Shown here piece by piece: positions 62,985-64,000 of a stretch of 64,000 nucleotides of DNA (within the stretch, counting starts at the first letter, position 1; each line of letters begins with the position of its first letter). Origin of the DNA: Dyadobacter chenhuakuii (GTDB lineage Bacteria > Bacteroidota > Bacteroidia > Cytophagales > Spirosomataceae); the NCBI RefSeq assembly GCF_023821985.2, contig NZ_CP098805.1, positions 5,447,001 to 5,511,000 of the forward strand. The letters run 5' to 3'. The translations under genes and the position numbers were made by a program. The notes under the pieces were generated by a model. The model was not told the origin of the DNA, ran no database searches, and worked only from the letters and a program-made list of their open reading frames with translations.

Positions 62985-64000
62985 TCAGCCCGAGTTTCTC
63001 AGCCTGGCTTCTTCCAGGTCTAATTCTCTTTCTTTCGTCCTTATCAATTCGTCGGAACAAACCTTGTCCCGGCGAATTTTTCTTATCTCCTCGCGCTTAA
63101 TGCCCACAATTTCCACGAGCATTTTCCGGTAAGCTCTTGCAAAACCAATGGTCGCATTGTTGTCGATATCCAGATAACGCGTGTCGGCCAGCTCGATGAT
63201 CTTTTCATAACGGTCTTTCAAAAGTCTGAAAGGCTCGAATTGTGAGATTTCACCTTCATAGTTGGACTGCATATATTCCAGACTCACCGTGGCCAGGCGC
63301 GCATTAATGATCGCTTTTTGTTCGGTCATGTTCTCACCCGGATCTTCAATTTTGAGCAGGCGAATTAGCCAGGGAAGGCTGAGTCCCTGCAAAACCAGCG
63401 TGAATAGGATCACTACAAACGTGATAAACAGGATCAGGTCGCGGTGCGGATAAGCTTTTCCATCAAGCGTGAGCGGGATCGCCAGGGCGGATGCGAGAGA
63501 AACAACGCCGCGCATACCACTCCAAGCCACAATGAATGTCGTCCGCCAGCTCGGCCTTGCTTCTTTTTCCCTTACTTTTTTTGATAATAAATGCGGTAAA
63601 TATGTTCCCGGATAAACCCATATTATGCGGATAATAATGGTAACAATGCTGATAATGACCGCATAAGAGATCACTTCACCCAATGTGTATGCTTGAAGCC
63701 CTATCATGACTTCCGGCAGTTGCAGACCGATGAGAATGAAAACAATGCCATTGAGCAGGAAAATAACCGTTTCCCACACATAAGTGCTCTGCATACGCGA
63801 CTGGTAAGCAAAAACTTCGTGGGCACGGAAGCTCAAAAACAATCCGCCGCTTACAACGGCCAGCACGCCTGAGTATTCAAAATGCTCTGCCGCGATATAC
63901 ATCATATAAGGTGTAATGAATGTAAGCGCAGTATCGATGCTCGGCGTAGTTGGAAAATATTTGTGTACAAAATAAAGAATGTGCCCGATCACAAGCCCTA
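62985..64000 (-). CDS. Na+/H+ antiporter, CPA1 family (partial)
   Basis: The C-terminal 338 residues of a monovalent cation:proton antiporter; the start lies beyond the right edge of the window. It has several membrane helices with FITPYMMYIAAEHFEYSGVLAVVSGG and VAWSGMRGVVSLASALAIPL, the latter being a conserved CPA1 (NhaP/YjcE-like) helix. A cytoplasmic helical tail rich in Arg, Lys and Glu follows. It exports sodium in exchange for protons and helps with pH and salt balance. Its stop is immediately after the convergent protease stop (no gap). Confidence 0.92.
   Translation of the reverse strand, partial: GLVIGHILYFVHKYFPTTPSIDTALTFITPYMMYIAAEHFEYSGVLAVVSGGLFLSFRAHEVFAYQSRMQSTYVWETVIFLLNGIVFILIGLQLPEVMIGLQAYTLGEVISYAVIISIVTIIIRIIWVYPGTYLPHLLSKKVREKEARPSWRTTFIVAWSGMRGVVSLASALAIPLTLDGKAYPHRDLILFITFVVILFTLVLQGLSLPWLIRLLKIEDPGENMTEQKAIINARLATVSLEYMQSNYEGEISQFEPFRLLKDRYEKIIELADTRYLDIDNNATIGFARAYRKMLVEIVGIKREEIRKIRRDKVCSDELIRTKERELDLEEARLRNSG

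Noticed and set aside
1-64000. tRNA, rRNA, transposase, integrase, phage or CRISPR features
   Set aside because: I looked through the intergenic stretches and the gene products and found nothing that fits any of these.

Overview
The window looks like a stretch of chromosome from a Bacteroidota bacterium of the order Cytophagales, most likely close to Dyadobacter or Spirosoma. This rests on a complete gliding / type IX secretion core (PorP/SprF-like, GldK, GldL, GldM, GldN), a substrate with a type A T9SS sorting domain, families largely confined to Bacteroidota (DUF4271, DUF3109, DUF5618, SirB1-like), a two-gene transketolase, and several promoter elements of the Bacteroidota type (TTG...TAnnTTTG). 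I found no rRNA, tRNA, CRISPR array, transposase or prophage genes. Almost all of it is ordinary housekeeping chromosome with short intergenic gaps and hairpin terminators.

Layout. 1-4900: a partial sigma-like gene, a HAD phosphatase, an overlapping pair of uncharacterised membrane genes with His/Asp-rich motifs, and an NlpC/P60 lipoprotein. 4979-9982: FAH-family hydrolase, M23 peptidase, Bcp peroxiredoxin and the two transketolase subunits. 10145-11657: an ECF sigma factor, a single-pass membrane protein and a Spy/CpxP-like periplasmic protein, possibly an envelope-stress cassette. 11804-14621 (minus): a 35-residue membrane protein and a 98-residue secreted protein, then beta-carbonic anhydrase and a SulP transporter. 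14699-20544: solitary hisB, riboflavin synthase, PASTA protein, T9SS substrate, rhodanese and miaA. 20799-21413: a collagen-like lipoprotein.

21486-30638 (minus): sucD, DUF4271, hemD, then porP-gldK-gldL-gldM-gldN. 30742-38094: membrane protein, azurin, TlpA-like thioredoxin, TPR protein, exported superoxide dismutase, recR, clpS, a sodium:solute symporter and a small secreted protein. 38155-45343 (minus): a seven-gene run galE-rfbB-rfbA-O-methyltransferase-LysM/transglycosylase-DUF3109-alkyltransferase-like protein. 45523-49490: SirB1-like, phosphopantetheinyl transferase, WD40, DivIVA-domain protein, folB.

49583-58667 (minus) is the most interesting block. It holds a complete six-gene ebo cluster (eboA to eboF, metabolite processing and translocation to the periplasm), followed by a PQQ-type sugar dehydrogenase whose start codon lies in a long hairpin, then a carboxynorspermidine synthase-like gene with a textbook Bacteroidota promoter. 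A REP-like inverted repeat sits just downstream. The window ends with MgtC, DUF5618, an Xaa-Pro aminopeptidase, a subtilase and a truncated Na+/H+ antiporter.
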